Assembly (NCBI RefSeq): GCF_008692785.1
Contig: NZ_VXJV01000004.1
Coordinates: 248,001-312,000 of the forward strand
Length of the DNA: 64,000 bases
Origin: Salmonella enterica subsp. diarizonae
GTDB taxonomy: Bacteria > Pseudomonadota > Gammaproteobacteria > Enterobacterales > Enterobacteriaceae
Direction: 5' to 3'
Shown: piece after piece, positions 59,880 through 64,000 of the stretch
How positions within the stretch are numbered: position 1 is the stretch's first letter
Layout of the letters: each line of letters opens with the position of its first letter
The notes under the pieces: generated by a model
Seen by the model: the letters and a program-made list of their open reading frames with translations, nothing else
Database searches by the model: none
Told to the model about the DNA's origin: nothing
Translations under genes and position numbers: made by a program

Positions 59880-60160
59880 CGGCGCTTTTATGGCCTTACG
59901 CCCCCCGGGGATGCCCTGATAAAAGCCGTGTTTTGGCCCTTTACCGGCCAGCGCGGCATTCACCCGACTTTTCCTTCCGTCTTTTCCTGTTAGTAACCGC
60001 TATACGGGAAGTGATGTCGTTCAAAAAACCAACCTTCTAAACTAATTCTGAATAACAGCACCGTGTAATGTCATTAGAATTGCAGCAATGTGACATCACT
60101 ATTACATTGTTAGAAAATTTTTCCTGCCAGCCATAAGCCTGGTTTATTGAGGATCGTCAG

Positions 60161-62452
60161 TTGTCCGAGTTACTCTCTGTCGCCCTGTTTCTCGCCTCTG
60201 TGCTGATATATGCCTGGAAGGCGGGCCGTAACACCTGGTGGTTTGCCGCCACTCTCACGGTGCTGGGACTTTTTGTCATTCTGAATATTACCCTGTATGC
60301 CAGCGACTATTTTACCGGCGACGGGATCAACGATGCCGTGCTTTATACGCTCACTAATAGCCTGACGGGAGCGGGAGTCGGCAAATATATTCTGCCAGGA
60401 ATCGGCATTGTCCTTGCGTTAGTGGCGGTATTCGGCGCGCTGGGATGGGTACTACGCCGCCGCCGTCACCGTCCTCATCATGTCGGTTACAGTCTGCTGG
60501 CGTTACTGCTGGCGTTGGGTTCGGTCGACGCCAGCCCGGCGTTTCGTCAGATCACCGAACTGGTAAAATCACAAACGCGCGATGGCGATCCGGACTTTGC
60601 CGTTTATTATAAAGAACCGGCAAAAACCATTCCTAATCCAAAGCTCAATCTGGTCTATATCTACGGCGAAAGCCTGGAACGGACCTATTTTGATAATGAC
60701 GCCTTCCCCAATCTCACGCCGGAGCTGGGCGCGCTGAAAAATGAGGGGCTGGATTTCAGCCATACCATACAACTGCCGGGAACGGATTACACCATCGCCG
60801 GGATGGTGGCTTCCCAGTGCGGTATTCCGCTGTTTGCGCCGTTTGAAGGCAATGCCTCAGCGTCGGTGTCCAGCTTCTTCCCGCAGAATATTTGCCTCGG
60901 CGACATTCTGAAAAACTCCGGCTACCAGAACTATTTTGTGCAGGGCGCTAACCTGCGTTTTGCCGGGAAAGACGTGTTCCTGAAATCACACGGATTTGAT
61001 CATCTGTACGGCGCTGAAGAGCTGAAAACGGTGGTGGCGGACCCGTCTTATCGTAACGACTGGGGCTTCTACGACGATACGGTGCTCGATGAGGCATGGA
61101 AGAAATTTGAAGCGCTTTCCCGCTCAGGCCAGCGGTTTTCGCTGTTTACGCTGACCGTAGATACTCACCATCCGGACGGGTTTATCTCACGCACCTGTAA
61201 CCGTAAACGCTACGATTACGACGGCAAGCCCAACCAGTCCTTTAGCGCCGTAAGTTGCAGCCAGGAAAACATCGCCGAGTTTATCAACAAAATCAAAGCG
61301 TCACCGTGGTTTAAAGATACCGTTATCGTCGTCTCTTCCGACCATCTGGCGATGAATAATACGGCATGGAAATACCTGAATAAGCAAGATCGCAACAATC
61401 TGTTTTTCATTCTGCGCGGCGATAAACCGCAGCAGGAGACGCTGGCGGTCAAACGCAACACGATGGACAACGGCGCAACGGTGCTGGATATTCTCGGCGG
61501 CGATAATTTTATCGGTCTGGGACGCAGTAGCCTTTCCGGGCAGTCGCTATCGGAAGTGTTCCTGAATGTAAAAGAGAAAGTGCTGGCGATGAAGCCGGAT
61601 ATTGTTCGCCTGTGGAATTTCCCGAAAGAGATGAAAGCGTTCACTATCGATCGGGACAAAAACATGATCGCGTTTTCCGGTAGCCACTTCCGCCTGCCGT
61701 TACTGTTGCGCGTATCGGATAAGCGTGTTGAACCGTTACCGGAAAGCGAATACTCCGCTCCGCTGCGATTCCAGTTGGCCGACTTCGCCCCGCGCGATAA
61801 TTTCGTTTGGGTCGATCGCTGCTACAAAATGGCGCAGCTATGGGCGCCGGCGCTGGCGCTCTCTACCGACTGGTGCGTCTCGCAGGGACAGCTTGGCGGG
61901 CTACAAACCGTACAGCATGTCGATAAAGCGCAGTGGAAAGGCAAAACCGCATTTAAAGAGACGGTGATTGATATGCAACGCTATAAAGGCAACGTCGATA
62001 CCTTAAAAATTGTCGATAACGATATTCGTTATAAAGCTGATAGCTTTATCTTTAATGTCGCGGGCGCGCCGGAGGAGGTGAAGCAGTTTAGCGGTATTTC
62101 CCGACCGGAGTCCTGGGGACGCTGGTCAAATGCGCAGTTGGGCGATGAAGTTAAAATCGAATATAAAGCGCCGCTGCCGAAAAAGTTTGATCTGGTGATC
62201 ACCGCCAAAGCCTTCGGCGACAACGCGAATCGCCCGATTCCGGTACGCGTAGGCAACGAAGAACAGACGCTGGTGCTGGGTCACGATGTGTCCACTATCA
62301 CACTGCATTTCAACAACCCGACGGACGCGAATACCTTAGTCATTGCGCCGCCCGTTCCCGTCTCTACCAACGAAGGTAATATTTTGGGCCATTCGCCGCG
62401 CAAATTGGGGATCGGGATGGTGGAAATCAAAGTGGTGAACGCGGAAAGTTAA
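60161..62452 (+). CDS. opgB: Phosphoglycerol transferase I (OpgB)
   Basis: Adds phosphoglycerol from phosphatidylglycerol to osmoregulated periplasmic glucans. 763 residues, the same as E. coli: three or four N-terminal hydrophobic spans (to about residue 130), then a sulfatase/LTA-synthase-type periplasmic domain ([14 protein letters not shown] with the metal-binding residues, [22 protein letters not shown]) and a C-terminal tail domain. Start TTG at 60161 after GAGGATCG. The 281-base gap before it (59880-60160) holds no gene I can support. Confidence 0.97.
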   Translation: MSELLSVALFLASVLIYAWKAGRNTWWFAATLTVLGLFVILNITLYASDYFTGDGINDAVLYTLTNSLTGAGVGKYILPGIGIVLALVAVFGALGWVLRRRRHRPHHVGYSLLALLLALGSVDASPAFRQITELVKSQTRDGDPDFAVYYKEPAKTIPNPKLNLVYIYGESLERTYFDNDAFPNLTPELGALKNEGLDFSHTIQLPGTDYTIAGMVASQCGIPLFAPFEGNASASVSSFFPQNICLGDILKNSGYQNYFVQGANLRFAGKDVFLKSHGFDHLYGAEELKTVVADPSYRNDWGFYDDTVLDEAWKKFEALSRSGQRFSLFTLTVDTHHPDGFISRTCNRKRYDYDGKPNQSFSAVSCSQENIAEFINKIKASPWFKDTVIVVSSDHLAMNNTAWKYLNKQDRNNLFFILRGDKPQQETLAVKRNTMDNGATVLDILGGDNFIGLGRSSLSGQSLSEVFLNVKEKVLAMKPDIVRLWNFPKEMKAFTIDRDKNMIAFSGSHFRLPLLLRVSDKRVEPLPESEYSAPLRFQLADFAPRDNFVWVDRCYKMAQLWAPALALSTDWCVSQGQLGGLQTVQHVDKAQWKGKTAFKETVIDMQRYKGNVDTLKIVDNDIRYKADSFIFNVAGAPEEVKQFSGISRPESWGRWSNAQLGDEVKIEYKAPLPKKFDLVITAKAFGDNANRPIPVRVGNEEQTLVLGHDVSTITLHFNNPTDANTLVIAPPVPVSTNEGNILGHSPRKLGIGMVEIKVVNAES

Positions 62453-62466
62453 ACCGCGCAAACCAA

Positions 62467-62520
62467 CGCCGGATGGCGACGCTGACGCGTCTTATCCGGC
62501 CTACAATCGTCTGTAGGCCG
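62467..62520. repeat. REP elements between opgB and tsr
   Basis: GCCGGATGGCGACGCTGACG and GTCTTATCCGGCCTAC form an inverted REP pair; a partial copy (CTGTAGGCCGAATTC) follows. Confidence 0.78.
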
Positions 62521-62537
62521 AATTCGCTACTATGTCC

Positions 62538-64000
62538 TTAAAACGTTTCCCAATTATCGCTGCCGTCGGCTACAGCGGCTTTTCGTGACGGCACGGCTGC
62601 CGAGGTTTTTACCGTCGCAACCTCACGCGCACGCTGCTGCTCCTGTTGAATACGGAACACCGCGACGGCCTGGGTCAGACGGCTGGCTTGCTCTTCCAGC
62701 GCCGCAGCAGCCGCGGCGGACTCTTCCACCAGCGAGGCGTTCTGCTGCGTTACGCGATCCATCTCCGCTACCGCCAGGCCAACCTGGTCAATACCGCGGC
62801 TCTGCTCGTCGGACGCCGAGGCAATCTCGCCCATAATGTCGGTTACGCGGGTGACTGCATTGACGATCTCATCCATGGTTTCACCGGCGCTTTCGACCAA
62901 CGTCGAACCCACGTCAACGCGGCTTACGGAGTCCTCAATCAGACTCTTGATCTCCCGTGCCGCCTGCGCGCTACGCTGGGCCAGATTACGAACTTCACCG
63001 GCCACCACCGCGAACCCGCGCCCCTGCTCACCTGCGCGCGCCGCTTCTACCGCCGCGTTCAGCGCCAGAATATTGGTCTGGAAAGCAATACCGTCGATTA
63101 CGCTGATAATATCGGCGATTTTTTGCGAACTGGAGGCGATATCGCGCATTGTTTGTACGACGTTATCCACCACTTTGCCGCCTTTCTGCGCCGTTTCAGA
63201 GGCGCTCAACGCCAGGTGACTGGCCTGACGGGCGTTTTCGGCGTTCTGTTTCACGGTCGCGGTCAGTTGTTCCATACTGGCGGCGGTCTCTTCCAGAGAC
63301 GCTGCCTGCTGCTCAGTACGGGAAGAGAGATCGTTGTTGCCCATGGCAATCTCGCTGGCGCCGCTGTAAATGGCGTTAGCGCCATTACGTACATCGCCCA
63401 CGGTACGCACCAGTTCGCTCTGCATATGGCGTAAGTTGTCCGCCAGTTGCCCCATTTCGTTAGAGCCTTCCACATCAATACGTTTCACCAGATCGCCGCT
63501 GGCGATATGGCGAATGCTTTCAATCAGACGATTCATCGGGGCGATAAGCGACATTTTGATACCGAACCAGACGGCGATAATAACCACCAGAACCGCAATC
63601 AACACACTGACCAGTACCCACATCGCCTGGTTATAGGAACTGTTGTTATCCTCAACAGCAATATCGTACAGACGATCGTTTTGCTGCATATAGGCCATGT
63701 ACTGCTTCTCAAAAGCGTCCTGATAGCTTTGAGTCGGTTGATCAAAAAACTCGTTGATCTTACCCGCGCCAAGAAGCTGAATAAGCTCCGCCAACGCGCC
63801 GTGGTAGATATCATAGGTTCGTTTGATCTCAAGGAAAGCCGCTTCACTCTGACGTGGATCGCGCGGTAACGACTCATACTGCGCCCAGTTTTTTTCCGTC
63901 AGCTTCAGAGTATTGGTCGCCCCCTGCATCAGTTCAGCGACAGTTGCGCCGCTGCCAATGTTGCTCTGGTCCATCATCCAGCGGATACCCGCGCGGTTCA
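62538..64000 (-). CDS. tsr: Serine chemoreceptor Tsr (N-terminus beyond the window)
   Basis: A methyl-accepting chemotaxis protein; about 487 C-terminal residues are in the window. Visible are the end of the periplasmic four-helix domain ([14 protein letters not shown]), the second membrane span ([20 protein letters not shown]), a HAMP domain, coiled-coil methylation helices, and the signalling tip [20 protein letters not shown]. It ends in NWETF, the CheR/CheB tether of high-abundance receptors. The MMDQSN and C-terminus indicate Tsr rather than Tar. The start codon and first span lie off the right edge. Confidence 0.93.
   Translation of the reverse strand, partial: NRAGIRWMMDQSNIGSGATVAELMQGATNTLKLTEKNWAQYESLPRDPRQSEAAFLEIKRTYDIYHGALAELIQLLGAGKINEFFDQPTQSYQDAFEKQYMAYMQQNDRLYDIAVEDNNSSYNQAMWVLVSVLIAVLVVIIAVWFGIKMSLIAPMNRLIESIRHIASGDLVKRIDVEGSNEMGQLADNLRHMQSELVRTVGDVRNGANAIYSGASEIAMGNNDLSSRTEQQAASLEETAASMEQLTATVKQNAENARQASHLALSASETAQKGGKVVDNVVQTMRDIASSSQKIADIISVIDGIAFQTNILALNAAVEAARAGEQGRGFAVVAGEVRNLAQRSAQAAREIKSLIEDSVSRVDVGSTLVESAGETMDEIVNAVTRVTDIMGEIASASDEQSRGIDQVGLAVAEMDRVTQQNASLVEESAAAAAALEEQASRLTQAVAVFRIQQEQQRAREVATVKTSAAVPSRKAAVADGSDNWETF

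Overview
The window is chromosomal DNA of Salmonella enterica or a very close relative. The backbone matches the enterobacterial region on either side of the thr operon, and it carries Salmonella-type accessory loci: a chitinase island next to dnaJ, a fimbrial remnant next to creA, a GGDEF gene next to fhuF, and tsr directly beside opgB. All assignments come from reading the sequence and remembered family knowledge; no database was searched. The serovar is not determined. The window reads opposite to the usual numbering, so the thr operon lies on the minus strand.

Layout. (1) 1-4.3 kb, chitinase island: a GH18 chitinase with no signal peptide (cut by the window edge), a winged-helix membrane regulator, a GH108 muramidase, a LydA-like holin and a LysR regulator. 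This looks like a holin/endolysin (type 10) protein-export locus. (2) 4.5-20.4 kb, conserved core: dnaKJ with sigma-32 promoters, yaaI, yaaW, satP, mog, an Rpn-family gene remnant, talB, yaaJ, yaaA, thrLABC with its attenuator, and the methyltransferase gene yjtD. (3) 20.7-24.0 kb: yjjY and arcA, then a remodelled stretch. It holds a low-GC gene with a YopT/AvrPphB-like Cys/His/Asp spacing, and a broken fimbrial gene fused to the last codon of creA. creB, creC and creD are absent. (4) 24.2-36.3 kb: rob, gpmB, yjjX, trpR, slt, ettA, nadR, radA, serB, ytjB, lplA. (5) 36.3-43.4 kb: the deoCABD operon with its multi-operator control region, part of which lies inside the glycyl-radical gene yjjI, plus yjjW. 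(6) 43.4-51.5 kb: yjjV, yjjU, ytjA, osmY, prfC, yjjG, rimI, holD, rsmC and three tandem tRNA-Leu(CAG) genes. (7) 51.5-64 kb: yjjZ, a diguanylate cyclase, fhuF, a YbaK-type deacylase, bglJ, yjjQ, yjjP, yjjB, the primosome genes dnaT and dnaC, yjjA, opgB and most of tsr.

How the genes work together. dnaK and dnaJ form a heat-shock chaperone operon. thrLABC makes threonine from aspartate under attenuation control. deoCABD degrades deoxynucleosides and shares its control DNA with yjjI/yjjW. dnaT and dnaC load the replicative helicase. yjjP and yjjB are two halves of one exporter. REP/BIME elements fill many intergenic gaps. The parts most worth following are the chitinase-export island with its paired T-N11-A palindromes, the putative cysteine protease, and the creA/fimbrial deletion scar.
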